A stretch of 64,000 nt of DNA from Methylobacillus flagellatus_A (GCF_031344055.1 NZ_JADBEN010000001.1); one strand, 5' to 3'. Numbered from the stretch's first letter, positions 33,623-42,711 are shown. The notes: a model not told the origin generated them from the sequence alone. Numbers and translations: made by a program.

Positions 33623-35491
33623 CTAGAGTTCCAGAGTATTCAGTGATTGCCCGGCAAGCGCCTGCCTGACCGAGGCATCCATGCGGCGCGCGGCAAAGGT
33701 TTCCGTCGCGTGGTTGAGGGCATCGACGGCCTGGTTGATCGCGTCGCTGTCCTCCTGTCGCGCACAGTTGCGCAGGTTTTCCATTTGCGCGGCGATCTCG
33801 GTTCTTTCCTCGTCGTTCAGCAGCGCGGCGCCATCCTGGCGCAGGGCTGCTTCGATCGCTTCCAGCAGCCTGGCGGCATCTACCCTCGCTTCCTGCAGCG
33901 CGCGGGCGTGCTTGTCCGCCTCCGCAGAGGTGAAGGAGGCTTGCAGCATGCTGGTGATCTGGTCCTCGCTCAGGCCGTAGGACGGCTTGACCACGATATT
34001 GGCATGGGCGCCGCTGGTCTGTTCCTGCGCCGATACCGAGAGCAGCCCGTCGGCATCGACCTGGAACGTTACGCGAATGCGCGCCGCGCCTGCCGCCATC
34101 GGTGGGATGCCGCGCAATTCGAACCTGCCCAGCGAGCGGCAATCCGTCACCAGCTCGCGCTCCCCCTGCAGAACGTGGATGCTCATGGCCGTCTGGCCGT
34201 CCTTGAAAGTAGTGAAATCCTGCGCGCGCGCAATAGGCAAGGTGGAGTTGCGAGGAATGACTTTCTCGACCAGCCCGCCCATGGTTTCCAGCCCGAGGGA
34301 TAGCGGGATGACATCCAGCAGCAGCAGTTCGTCGTCATGACGGTTGCCCGCGAGGATGTTGGCCTGGATGGCGGCCCCGAGCGCGACGACCTGGTCCGGG
34401 TCCAGGTTGGTCAGGGGTTCCTGCCCGAAAAAGCCGGTGACGGCCTGGCGTACTTGCGGCATGCGGGTCGCCCCGCCGACAAGCACAATGCCCTTCACGT
34501 CCTCCACCGCCAGCGAGGCGTCCCGCAATGCTTTGCGTATCGGGGCCAAGGTGCGGTTGAGCAGTTGCTGGGTGAGGCTGTGGAATTCCGCCTGGTCCAG
34601 GGTCAGGTTCACTATTTCGCCATCGCTGAGCACGGCGGTGATGTTGGCGCTTGCATGCTCGGTGAGCCATTCCTTGGCTTCCTTGGCCTTGGTCATCAGC
34701 AGGCGCGTATCGGCAGGATTGAGGGGCTGCAGGCGCGCCTGTTCCAATATCCAGCAGAATATGCGGCGGTCGAAGTCGTCCCCGCCAAGCGCGGAGTCGC
34801 CGTTGGTCGACAGTACCTCGAAAACGCCCTTGGTCAGGCGCAGGATGGAAACGTCAAAAGTGCCGCCGCCAAGGTCGTAGATGACGTAAATGCCTTCCGA
34901 GGAATTATCCAGGCCATAGGCGATGGCGGCCGCCGTCGGTTCGTTCAACAGGCGCAGCACGTTCAACCCGGCAAGGCGGGCGGCATCCTTGGTGGCTTGG
35001 CGCTGGGCATCGTCGAAGTAGGCCGGCACTGTAATGACGGCGCCGGTCAGTTCTCCACCAAGGACCTGCTCGGCACGCGTTTTGAGCGTTTTCAGGATTT
35101 CGGCGGAAACCTCGACCGGGCTCTTGATCCCGGCGCGGGTTTCAATTTGCACCATGCCCGGCATTTCAACAAAGCGGTACGGCAGATGGTTGGTATCCCC
35201 GATATCACCCAGGCCGCGCCCGAGGAAACGCTTGACCGATACGATAGTGTTCTGCGGGTCCTGGCTTTGCTGTAGCTGGGCAGGGTGGCCTACCTCGATC
35301 TGGCCGTCGGCGGTGTAGTGCACGACGGAAGGGAGCAATGCATGCCCGGCTTCGTCCAGCAAGACCGTGCTCAGTCCGCTGCGCACCGTCGCGACAAGGG
35401 AATTGGTCGTGCCCAGGTCTATGCCCACCGCCAGGCGATGCTGGTGCGGCGCAGTGCTCATGCCGGGTTCTGATATCTGTAGTAAAGCCAT
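33623..35491 (-). CDS. hscA: Fe-S assembly Hsp70 chaperone HscA
   Basis: A 622-aa specialised Hsp70 that drives cluster release from IscU. The nucleotide-binding domain has AVGIDLGTTNSLVA and DLGGGTFDVSIL; the substrate domain is C-terminal. The N-terminal ALLQISEPG extension before the ATPase core is typical of HscA and supports the ATG at 35491 over MSTAPHQ. It is preceded by hscB with a 9-base gap. Its IscU partner carries the LPPVK recognition motif. Confidence 0.97.
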   Translation of the reverse strand: MALLQISEPGMSTAPHQHRLAVGIDLGTTNSLVATVRSGLSTVLLDEAGHALLPSVVHYTADGQIEVGHPAQLQQSQDPQNTIVSVKRFLGRGLGDIGDTNHLPYRFVEMPGMVQIETRAGIKSPVEVSAEILKTLKTRAEQVLGGELTGAVITVPAYFDDAQRQATKDAARLAGLNVLRLLNEPTAAAIAYGLDNSSEGIYVIYDLGGGTFDVSILRLTKGVFEVLSTNGDSALGGDDFDRRIFCWILEQARLQPLNPADTRLLMTKAKEAKEWLTEHASANITAVLSDGEIVNLTLDQAEFHSLTQQLLNRTLAPIRKALRDASLAVEDVKGIVLVGGATRMPQVRQAVTGFFGQEPLTNLDPDQVVALGAAIQANILAGNRHDDELLLLDVIPLSLGLETMGGLVEKVIPRNSTLPIARAQDFTTFKDGQTAMSIHVLQGERELVTDCRSLGRFELRGIPPMAAGAARIRVTFQVDADGLLSVSAQEQTSGAHANIVVKPSYGLSEDQITSMLQASFTSAEADKHARALQEARVDAARLLEAIEAALRQDGAALLNDEERTEIAAQMENLRNCARQEDSDAINQAVDALNHATETFAARRMDASVRQALAGQSLNTLEL

Positions 35492-35500
35492 AGCTTGCCG

Positions 35501-36034
35501 TTACTCGTCTTCCAGTTTGCTTATCTTAAGTTCGACATCGCTGCGTATCTTGTCGACGAAACTCAATTTGCGCACAATGTCAGCGGATTCCTGCCATGCA
35601 TGTTGCCGGTCCAGCGTGTCGGCCAGCGCCTGTTCCAGAATCTTGGCCTGTTCGCGCATGTCCTTGAGCAGGGCATCCAGGGCCGTGACGTCGCCGTCGT
35701 CAAACGCTTCTTCCACTGCTTCACGCCACTCCATTTGCAGCATGAGGAAGTCGGCGGGCATGGCCGTGTTGCTTTCCTCCTCAGTGTCCACCCCTTGCAA
35801 TTGCAGCAGGTACCGAGCGCGCGACGTTGGATGCTTGAGGGTACGGTAGGCCTCGTTGACCTGGGTTGCCCATTGCATGGATTGCATGCGCTCGTTGGGC
35901 GAGGCCGCCACGAAACGGTCGGGATGCACTTCTGCCTGCAGTTTTCGGTAGTGCTGGTCCAGCAATGCCATATCCACGGCAAACCGGGCTGGCAAGCCAA
36001 ATAACTCAAAGTGGTTCTGCTGTATATTGAACAT
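35501..36034 (-). CDS. hscB: Fe-S assembly J-type co-chaperone HscB
   Basis: A 177-aa protein with an N-terminal J domain (HFELFGLPARFAVD, HPD in EVHPDRF) and a C-terminal three-helix IscU-binding domain. It delivers IscU to HscA and stimulates its ATPase. It sits between iscA and hscA in the operon. Confidence 0.97.
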   Translation of the reverse strand: MFNIQQNHFELFGLPARFAVDMALLDQHYRKLQAEVHPDRFVAASPNERMQSMQWATQVNEAYRTLKHPTSRARYLLQLQGVDTEEESNTAMPADFLMLQMEWREAVEEAFDDGDVTALDALLKDMREQAKILEQALADTLDRQHAWQESADIVRKLSFVDKIRSDVELKISKLEDE

Positions 36035-36103
36035 AAAGGGTGGAGATTGAACAGGAGAGGGCAGCCAGGCTACTGCTGGCCGCCAGCGGCAGGGGAAAGC
36101 TGG

Positions 36104-36427
36104 CTATACCGTAAAGCTTTCACCGCAGCCGCATTCGTCCTTCACGTTCGGGTTGTTGAACTTGAAGCCTTCATTGAGGCCTTCCTTGGCAAAATCCAGT
36201 TCCGTGCCATCGATGTAGACCAGGCTTTTCGGATCGACGATCACCTTGACGTCATGGCTTTCAAACACCAGGTCTTCCGGATGGATGTCGTCAACGAATT
36301 CCAAGGTGTAAGCCATACCGGAACAGCCCGTCGTCTTGACGCCCAGGCGCAGGCCGACGCCTTTGCCGCGGTTGGCGAGGAACTTCTGCACCCGCTTGGC
36401 TGCAGTTTCTGTCAGCGAAATTGCCAT
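36104..36427 (-). CDS. iscA: Fe-S assembly A-type carrier IscA
   Basis: A 107-aa A-type carrier with the three conserved cysteines Cys35 (TTGCSGMAY), Cys99 and Cys101 (ECGCGES). It receives and delivers [4Fe-4S]/[2Fe-2S] clusters or iron. It starts 12 bases after iscU. Confidence 0.97.
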   Translation of the reverse strand: MAISLTETAAKRVQKFLANRGKGVGLRLGVKTTGCSGMAYTLEFVDDIHPEDLVFESHDVKVIVDPKSLVYIDGTELDFAKEGLNEGFKFNNPNVKDECGCGESFTV

Positions 36428-36439
36428 GCATGACCTCCT

Positions 36440-36841
36440 TTAGGCTGCCTGCTCGTCCTTGACGCCCCGCTTGGCCTTGAGGTCCGCCACTGCTGCACGG
36501 ATGGCGTCTTCTGCCAGCACGGAGCAATGGATCTTGACTGGAGGCAGCGCCAGCTCTTGTGCGATGTCGGAATTCTTGATTTCCATCGCCTGGTCGAGGG
36601 ACTTGCCCTTGATGAGCTCGGTCACGAGCGAGCTGGATGCAATCGCGGAGCCGCAGCCATAAGTCTTGAACTTGGCGTCCTCGATGATGCCGTTGTCATT
36701 GACCTTGATTTGCAGTTTCATCACGTCGCCGCAAGCGGGAGCGCCTACCATGCCGGTGCCGACAGAGGGATCGTTCTTGTCCAGGGAACCTACGTTACGT
36801 GGGTTCTCGTAGTGGTCGAGTACTTTGTCTGAATAAGCCAT
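36440..36841 (-). CDS. iscU: Fe-S cluster scaffold IscU
   Basis: A 133-aa scaffold on which clusters are built from IscS sulfur. Ligands are Cys37 (with Asp39), Cys63 and Cys106; LPPVK (99-103) is the HscA-binding motif. The ATG at 36841 (MAYSDKVLDHYENPRNVG) is chosen; an upstream in-frame ATG would add eight atypical residues. A 123-base gap separates it from iscS, longer than elsewhere in the operon, and holds small stems (GCCAC/GTGGC, TGCAC/GTGCA) where post-transcriptional control could act. Confidence 0.97.
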   Translation of the reverse strand: MAYSDKVLDHYENPRNVGSLDKNDPSVGTGMVGAPACGDVMKLQIKVNDNGIIEDAKFKTYGCGSAIASSSLVTELIKGKSLDQAMEIKNSDIAQELALPPVKIHCSVLAEDAIRAAVADLKAKRGVKDEQAA

Positions 36842-36964
36842 TTTTCTACTCCTCAATGTTGCCAATATGCCGCTGTTATTGAGTCACTAGCGCTGCACAT
36901 TGGCAGGTGCATTTATCAATCTTGCCACCTGTGTGGCCAACCAGCTTGTTGCCTTGGGTATTCC

Positions 36965-38182
36965 CTAATGCGCTGCCCACGCCACTGTGTTCAGGTCCAC
37001 ACCTTCCAGATGCATTTCCCAAAGCGGGGACAATTCGCGGAGCTTGCCGATCTTGCCTTTCATCAGTTGCACGGTGTAATCGATATCCTCTTCCGTCGTG
37101 AAGCGCCCGATCGAGAAGCGGATGGAGCTATGCGCCAACTCGTCGGAGCGTCCCAGCGCCCTCAGGACATAAGAGGGCTCCAGGCTGGCCGAGGTGCACG
37201 CGGACCCGCTGGAAACGGCGATGTCCTTGACCGCCATGATCAACGATTCGCCCTCGACAAAGTTGAAGCTGATGTTCAGGTTGTGGGCGACGCGGTGTTC
37301 GAGATCGCCGTTGACATAAACCTCGTCAATTTCCTGCAAGCCTTTGAGCAACCTGTCGCGCAACTGGCGAATGCGTACGTTCTCGCTATCCATTTCCTCA
37401 CGGGCGATACGGAAAGCCTCGCCCATGCCGACGATCTGGTGCGTTGCCAGCGTGCCTGAACGCATGCCGCGCTCATGGCCGCCGCCATGCATCTGTGCCT
37501 CGATGCGCACGCGCGGCTTGCGGCGCACGTACAGGGCGCCGATACCCTTGGGGCCGTAAGTCTTGTGGGCGGAGAAGCTCATCAGGTCCACAGGCAGCTT
37601 TTGCAGGTCGATATTCACTTTCCCGGTCGCCTGCGCGGCATCCACGTGGAAAATCACGCTTTGCTCGCGGCAGATATTGCCGATCGCTTCGATATCCTGG
37701 ATCACGCCGATTTCGTTGTTGACCAGCATGACCGACGCCAGCACGGTGTCCGGGCGCAAGGCCGCCTTGAATTTTTCCAGATCCACGAGGCCGTTGGGTT
37801 CGGGGATCAGGTAAGTCGCTTCGTAGCCGAGGCGCTCCAGCTCGCGCACCGTATCAATCACGGCCTTGTGCTCGGTTTGCACCGTCACGATATGCTTGCC
37901 CTTCGAGGGGCTGTAGAAATTGGCTGCGCCCTTGATCGCCAGGTTGTTGGACTCGGTCGCGCCTGAAGTCCACACAATTTCGCGCGGGTCCGCATTCACC
38001 AGCTTGGCCACTTCCTCGCGTGCGTTCTCCACGGCCTTTTCCGCTGTCCAGCCGAAGGCATGGCTGCGCGATGCCGGATTGCCGAAGTGTTCGGTAAGGT
38101 AGGGGATCATCTTTTCCGCCACCCGTGGATCGATCGGGGTGGTGGCTGAATAATCCAGATAAATTGGCGTGCGTACTGTCAT
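36965..38182 (-). CDS. iscS: Cysteine desulfurase IscS
   Basis: A 405-aa PLP enzyme converting cysteine to alanine and enzyme-bound persulfide. It has PIYLDYSATTPIDPRVAEKM, the PLP lysine in SFSAHKTYGPKGIGALYVR, and the mobile-loop cysteine in SSGSACTSASLEPSYVLRALG. The C-terminus ends SPLWEMHLEGVDLNTVAWAAH, the typical IscS tail that contacts IscU. It lies between a NifS-like paralogue and iscU. Confidence 0.97.
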   Translation of the reverse strand: MTVRTPIYLDYSATTPIDPRVAEKMIPYLTEHFGNPASRSHAFGWTAEKAVENAREEVAKLVNADPREIVWTSGATESNNLAIKGAANFYSPSKGKHIVTVQTEHKAVIDTVRELERLGYEATYLIPEPNGLVDLEKFKAALRPDTVLASVMLVNNEIGVIQDIEAIGNICREQSVIFHVDAAQATGKVNIDLQKLPVDLMSFSAHKTYGPKGIGALYVRRKPRVRIEAQMHGGGHERGMRSGTLATHQIVGMGEAFRIAREEMDSENVRIRQLRDRLLKGLQEIDEVYVNGDLEHRVAHNLNISFNFVEGESLIMAVKDIAVSSGSACTSASLEPSYVLRALGRSDELAHSSIRFSIGRFTTEEDIDYTVQLMKGKIGKLRELSPLWEMHLEGVDLNTVAWAAH

Positions 38183-38193
38183 TTTCCGGTTTC

Positions 38194-39339
38194 CTAAACT
38201 GCGATAGCAGTTAACTTTCTCAATCTTGCGAGTTCGCGTTCCAGCGCTTGCAGGAAGGCGTTGACCTCATCTATGTCGTTATTCGTGCCCAGGCTGACCC
38301 TGATCGCACCGCGGGCGACATCCGGCTGGATGCCCATGGCCAGCAAAACATGGCTGGGCTCGGTATTGTCGCTGGAGCAGGCCGAGCCGCTGGCAACGGC
38401 AAATCCTTGCTTGTCCAAGGCCATGACCAGGGTTTCGCCTTCAATGCCGTTAAAGGCAAAAAAGCTGGTATTGGGTAAACGCTCGGCTCCTGCGCCGAAA
38501 ATAACCGCATCCAGTTTGCGGATGCCTTGCTCCAAATGCTCGCGCAGGAAGGCCAATTCGCTGCGGCGTTGCCGCGCTTCAGCGGATGCCAACTCGCAAG
38601 CGGCGCCAAAACCCACGATCGCGGCGATATTCTCGCTGCCGCTCCTCAGGCCTCTTTCCTGCCCGCCGCCATAGAGTAGCGGCTGGATATCGATCCGCTT
38701 GTCCAGGATCAATGCGCCGGCGCCTTGCGGGCCATTGATTTTGTGGGACGACAGGCTCATGGCATGCACATTGAGGCTGGCGAAGTCCACGTCCATCTTG
38801 CCCAACGCCTGCACTGCATCGGTATGCATGTAAGCCTTGTGCTCACGGGCAAGCTCGCCCAGGCCGGCGACATCCTGTACCACGCCGGTTTCGTTATTCG
38901 CCAGCATGACCGATACCATGTCGGGCTTATTTTGCAATATGGATTCCAGCGAGGTTTTTTCAACCTGCCCATGCTGGTTGCTGGCAATCCGGTCAAGCTC
39001 CCAGCCTTGCCACCTGAGCGCTTCGGCCGGCCGGGAAACCGCAGGGTGCTCCAGGCTGCTGACGGCAATCCTGCCTTGACCCAGCGCATTGGCTACGCCT
39101 GTAATGGCAAGGTTGTCGGCCTCGGTGCCTCCGCTGGTGAAGATCACTTGCGAAGGATGCGCGCCAACTGCATCCGCCACCCGCTCGCGTGCCTGGTCGA
39201 TGGCATTGCGGGCCGAGCGGCCATAAATGTGGCGGCTGGTGGCATTGCCTTGCTGTTCAGACAAATATGGCAACATGGCCTGCAACACCGAGGGGTGGAG
39301 GGCTGTGGTGCCATTGTTGTCAAAATAGACCGGGCGCAT
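38194..39339 (-). CDS. Second cysteine desulfurase (NifS/IscS-like paralogue)
   Basis: A 381-aa class V PLP enzyme distinct from the neighbouring IscS. It has VYFDNNGTTALHPSVLQAML, the PLP lysine in SLSSHKINGPQGAGALIL, and the persulfide Cys in ASGSACSSDNTEPSHVLLAMG. It lacks the long IscS C-terminal tail and is nearer to NifS-type proteins in style. It is placed between iscR and iscS, 11 bases before iscS and 15 after iscR, so it should be under IscR control. A dedicated acceptor is unknown. I recall similar duplicated iscS genes in other betaproteobacterial isc operons. Confidence 0.93.
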   Translation of the reverse strand: MRPVYFDNNGTTALHPSVLQAMLPYLSEQQGNATSRHIYGRSARNAIDQARERVADAVGAHPSQVIFTSGGTEADNLAITGVANALGQGRIAVSSLEHPAVSRPAEALRWQGWELDRIASNQHGQVEKTSLESILQNKPDMVSVMLANNETGVVQDVAGLGELAREHKAYMHTDAVQALGKMDVDFASLNVHAMSLSSHKINGPQGAGALILDKRIDIQPLLYGGGQERGLRSGSENIAAIVGFGAACELASAEARQRRSELAFLREHLEQGIRKLDAVIFGAGAERLPNTSFFAFNGIEGETLVMALDKQGFAVASGSACSSDNTEPSHVLLAMGIQPDVARGAIRVSLGTNNDIDEVNAFLQALERELARLRKLTAIAV

Positions 39340-39354
39340 GTTGCAATCCTTGGC

Positions 39355-39825
39355 CTAGGCCGCGACCTGTACCTGCGAGCGCGAGGTTTCGCGGCGCACC
39401 GTGAAGCGGATTTCCTTGCCTTCACGCTGCGAAGCCACCAAGTCGGCAAGCGCAACGCCAGAGAGGTATTCCAGTATCTTGGCGTTCAAGCTGGACCAAA
39501 GGTCGTGCGTCATGCACGGCTTGCCTTCGTGGCAGTTTTCCTTGCCGCCGCACTGGGTGGCGTCGATCAGCTCATCCACGGCAGTGATGATGTCCGATAC
39601 GGAAATGTCATGGTGGTTTTTGGCCAAGCGGTAACCGCCGCCTGGGCCGCGCACGCTCTTCACCAGCCCATTGCGGCGGAGGCGGCTGAAAAGCTGTTCT
39701 AGGTAGGAAAGGGAAATGCCTTGGCGCTCGCTGATGCCAGCAAGGGTGACCGGCTTTTCCTCTTCGTTGAGGGCCAGATCCAGCATCGCAGTCACTGCAA
39801 AACGGCCTTTTGTGGTTAATCGCAT
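39355..39825 (-). CDS. iscR: Fe-S cluster-sensing transcription regulator IscR
   Basis: A 156-aa Rrf2-family regulator: an N-terminal winged helix (MRLTTKGRFAVTAMLDLAL), then cluster ligands Cys92, Cys98, Cys104 and His107, at exactly the E. coli positions. With its [2Fe-2S] cluster it represses its own isc operon at type-1 sites. One such site lies 88-112 bases upstream. Confidence 0.97.
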   Translation of the reverse strand: MRLTTKGRFAVTAMLDLALNEEEKPVTLAGISERQGISLSYLEQLFSRLRRNGLVKSVRGPGGGYRLAKNHHDISVSDIITAVDELIDATQCGGKENCHEGKPCMTHDLWSSLNAKILEYLSGVALADLVASQREGKEIRFTVRRETSRSQVQVAA

Positions 39826-39904
39826 GTTCGGTTCCTAAAATTGTTCGGATGGCGCGCCATTACTGGGTTGGCGCGGCTTTTTCACGACGGATTTCTAGAC
39901 TGGA

Positions 39905-39937
39905 ATTCTAGAATACCTGAACACTTTAGTCAACTAT
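39905..39937 (-). promoter_or_regulatory. isc operon promoter with IscR type-1 site
   Basis: On the minus strand a 25-bp stretch (39913-39937) reads ATAGTTGACT, 7 bases, then TCAGGTAT, matching the IscR type-1 dyad (ATA..YGACT..GTAT). It embeds a -35 TTGACT (39928-39933), followed after exactly 17 bp by a -10 TAGAAT (39905-39910). Bound IscR would occlude the promoter. The site overlaps the last codons and stop of cysE. Confidence 0.85.
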
Positions 39938-40678
39938 TTTGTTGATGTAGTTCACATCGAAAGCGTGCCCGACTTCGGCATCCGTTTCGATGTCTGCACC
40001 GAGTTTTGCCAACTGCTGCTTGACCTCCTGCAGTTGATTGTCCTGGTAGGCGATATGTTCGATGAGGGCATGAATGGCCTTGTTCAATGGGTCGTTCATG
40101 TTTTCGCTGACGGCATAGGCGGCAAAGCCGATCTTTTCCGCCATGTTGTCCTGCTGGCGTGGCTGCTCCTGGTCGACGATGCGCGCGGGAATGCCGACCG
40201 CGGTGGCATTGTCCGGAATGTCCTTGACGACAACGGCATTGGAGCCGATCTTGGCTTTGGCGCCGATCGTGATCGGGCCGAGCACTTTCGCGCCCGCGCC
40301 GATCACGACGCCGTTCAGCAGCGTGGGATGGCGCTTGCCTTTGTTCCATGAGGTGCCGCCCAGGGTGACGCCGTGGTACAGGGTACAGTCGTCCCCGATC
40401 ACGGCAGTCTCGCCGATGACCACCCCCATGCCGTGGTCGATGAAGACGCGCCGGCCGATGACGGCGCCGGGATGGATTTCAATGCCGGTGAACCAGCGTG
40501 CGATATACGAGCTGAACCTGGCCAGCCAGTAAAGGCGCAGCCGCCAGAGCCGGTGCGAGACCCGGTGTATGAGCAGGGCATGTACGCCCGGATAGGTGGT
40601 GAGGATTTCCCAGCGCGTGCGGGCAGCAGGGTCCCGCTCGAATACGACGCTGATGTCTTCTTTGATTTTGCTGAACAT
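39926..40678 (-). CDS. cysE: Serine O-acetyltransferase
   Basis: A 250-aa left-handed beta-helix (hexapeptide) acetyltransferase making O-acetylserine for cysteine synthesis. It has HPGAVIGRRVFIDHGMGVVIGETAVIGD and GVVIGAGAKVLGPITIG repeats. The C-terminus is longer than in E. coli CysE and does not end in the usual Ile that docks CysK (it ends KIVD), so complex formation may differ. It lies upstream of isc, which consumes cysteine. Confidence 0.93.
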   Translation of the reverse strand: MFSKIKEDISVVFERDPAARTRWEILTTYPGVHALLIHRVSHRLWRLRLYWLARFSSYIARWFTGIEIHPGAVIGRRVFIDHGMGVVIGETAVIGDDCTLYHGVTLGGTSWNKGKRHPTLLNGVVIGAGAKVLGPITIGAKAKIGSNAVVVKDIPDNATAVGIPARIVDQEQPRQQDNMAEKIGFAAYAVSENMNDPLNKAIHALIEHIAYQDNQLQEVKQQLAKLGADIETDAEVGHAFDVNYINKIVD

Positions 40679-40718
40679 CCTACTATTTTACTCTGAAATT
40701 GGATGCAAGCGTGATGTC

Positions 40719-41471
40719 TCAAGGGGAGGGCGTTCGTGGCGGATAGGGCTTTTGCGTGGCACTGAGTATGCCCCGCAAGATGTTGACTTCCTCCTTTTCC
40801 AGCCCTGCACGGCCATACATGCGGCGCAATCGCTGCATCAGGCGCTTGGGCTGGGCAGGGTCCAGAAAGCCGATCTCGACGAGCACCTGCTCCAGGTGCG
40901 CGTAGAAACGCTCGACCTCGTCGCTGGTGGCCAATGGGGCGGATTCGGTGCTGACTGGCTGCGGATTGTCCAGCGCCGCCATGCGCAGTTCATAGCTGAT
41001 GACCTGCACGGCAGCCGCAAGGTTGAGCGAGGAGTATTCCGGGTTGGCGGGAATCATGGCGAGTAATTGGCAATGGTCGAGTTCCGCATTGGAGAGCCCG
41101 CTCATTTCCGTGCCGAACACAATGGCGACAGGGGCACCGTGGACTGCGTCAATCGCGCGTTGCACGCCAGCATGCGCTGAGACCAGCTCATGGGAAAGTT
41201 CGCGCCTGCGTGCGCTCATGCCGATGGCAAGCGTCGTGCCGTGCAATGCCTCCGCCAAGGTTGCGCATACCTGGGCGTTATCGAGGACGTCCGTCGCGCC
41301 CGATGCCATGGTGGTCGCCTCGGCATGGGGGAACGATTTCGGGTTGACCAGCACGAGCCGTGACAGCCCCATGGTCTTCATGGCGCGCGCAGCGGCTCCT
41401 ATGTTGCCGGGGTGGCTTGTCTGGCAGAGCACGATACGGATTTGTTGCAGCAGGTTGGGTTTGGAGGTCAT
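40719..41471 (-). CDS. trmJ: tRNA (cytidine/uridine-2'-O-)-methyltransferase TrmJ
   Basis: A 250-aa SPOUT methyltransferase modifying position 32 of tRNAs. It has RIVLCQTSHPGNIGAAARAMKTMG, the SAM-binding knot around IVFGTEMSGLSNAEL and IPANPEYSSLNLAAAVQVISYELR, and a C-terminal helical domain. It is followed by cysE on the same strand with a 40-base gap. The trmJ-cysE-iscR order is common in proteobacteria. Confidence 0.95.
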   Translation of the reverse strand: MTSKPNLLQQIRIVLCQTSHPGNIGAAARAMKTMGLSRLVLVNPKSFPHAEATTMASGATDVLDNAQVCATLAEALHGTTLAIGMSARRRELSHELVSAHAGVQRAIDAVHGAPVAIVFGTEMSGLSNAELDHCQLLAMIPANPEYSSLNLAAAVQVISYELRMAALDNPQPVSTESAPLATSDEVERFYAHLEQVLVEIGFLDPAQPKRLMQRLRRMYGRAGLEKEEVNILRGILSATQKPYPPRTPSP

Positions 41472-41590
41472 GGCAATAAAGCTTAAAATATCATTTTAAC
41501 AGTTTAGGCCCTGTGCTCGAAAAAGCACATTTGCCACTTGTTCTTTAAAACCAGCCCGGCCTGCCGGGACATCGATAACGGAAAGAATCT

Positions 41591-42397
41591 ATGCATTTGT
41601 TGAACAATGCGGTCAAGGCCGCCCGCCGTGCAGGCGATATTATCAATCGTGGCTCCCTGGATGTCGGGGCCCTGACGGTGCGCAGCAAGGATTACAACGA
41701 TTTCGTCAGTGAAATCGACCATGCTGCCGAGGCGGCCATTATTGATGTGCTGAAAAACGCCTATCCTGACCATGGGTTTTTTGGCGAGGAAAGCGGCAAG
41801 CAGGACGAGGATGCGGAAAACGTCTGGATCATTGATCCGTTGGACGGCACGACCAATTTCCTGCATGGTTTCCAGCAATATTCCGTTTCGATCGCCTTGA
41901 GGCAAAAGGGTCAGATCACGCGCGCGGTCATCTACGATCCCAGCCGGAACGATCTGTTCACGGCCATTCGCGGCGGCGGCGCTTTCCTGAACAATAAGCG
42001 TATCCGCGTCACCAACCGTCCCAAGTTGCAGGATTCCCTGATCGGCACGGGTTTCCCGTTCCGCGATTTCACCCATTTCGAGACTTACCTCGGCATGTTC
42101 AAGGATATGGTGAAGAAAACCGCCGGCTTGCGCCGCCCCGGCTCTGCCGCGCTTGACCTGGCTTATGTCGCGGCCGGATGGTTCGACGGCTTCTGGGAAA
42201 TCGGCCTGTCTACCTGGGATATTGCGGCTGGCGCTTTGCTGGTACACGAAGCAGGCGGCTTGGTCGGGGATTTCGAGGGGAACGAGGGTTTCCTGGAAAG
42301 CGGCAATATCGTGGCCGCCAACCCCAAGGTGTTCGCACAGATGTTGCAGGTCCTGGCGCCGCATTTGACCGAAGAGTTGAAGACCAAGAAAAAGTAA
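41591..42397 (+). CDS. suhB: Inositol-1-monophosphatase family protein SuhB
   Basis: A 268-aa Mg-dependent phosphatase with GEESG and the metal motif IDPLDGTTNFLHGF (about 83-96), and WDIAAGALLVHEAGG near the end. SuhB hydrolyses inositol phosphate and also joins the rRNA antitermination complex in E. coli. It is divergent from trmJ, the usual arrangement. Confidence 0.95.
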   Translation: MHLLNNAVKAARRAGDIINRGSLDVGALTVRSKDYNDFVSEIDHAAEAAIIDVLKNAYPDHGFFGEESGKQDEDAENVWIIDPLDGTTNFLHGFQQYSVSIALRQKGQITRAVIYDPSRNDLFTAIRGGGAFLNNKRIRVTNRPKLQDSLIGTGFPFRDFTHFETYLGMFKDMVKKTAGLRRPGSAALDLAYVAAGWFDGFWEIGLSTWDIAAGALLVHEAGGLVGDFEGNEGFLESGNIVAANPKVFAQMLQVLAPHLTEELKTKKK

Positions 42398-42450
42398 TGT
42401 CCAGGGCAGCGGATGTTGCCCATTTCAAATCTACATATCCATAAAAGAAA

Positions 42451-42478
42451 AAAGCCAGCGTGAGTTTTCACGCTGGCA
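42451..42478 (-). terminator. Terminator oriented for minus-strand transcripts
   Basis: GCCAGCGTGA (42454-42463), loop GTTT, TCACGCTGGC (42468-42477). Only the minus strand has a T tract after the stem (TTTTTTCTTTTAT); the plus side continues ATTACACT. It may act weakly for suhB, but by sequence it suits a minus-strand RNA from 42480-42700. Confidence 0.6.
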
Positions 42479-42627
42479 TTACACTATGGAGAAGTTGCAA
42501 AGAACATGGAGTGAACTCTTAACTTCTGGGAGTCATTCTAGAGAGTGAGCAGGCCGGTGGCTGTAGGAATGTGTCACTTGGGCAGGGGGAAATGTTCATT
42601 CAAATTTCGTGCTGAATGGATAGGTGT

Positions 42628-42642
42628 CGGGACTTTTTCCCG
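42628..42642. promoter_or_regulatory. Operator-like dyad CGGGA-N5-TCCCG upstream of kinase 1
   Basis: A perfect 5+5 bp dyad with a 5-bp centre (CTTTT), 70 bases before the kinase ATG. The same motif family recurs at 44768-44805, 47010-47024 and 47078-47115. Confidence 0.5.
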
Positions 42643-42711
42643 TTTCTGTTTTCGGAGAACTGATTTAAATTGCGCAATCACCCGCAACCTCCTGCTCAAT
42701 CAAGTTCGCCG

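Noticed and set aside
33681..34880. Long plus-strand open frames antisense to hscA
   Set aside because: Shadow frames of a high-GC coding region with no independent signals.
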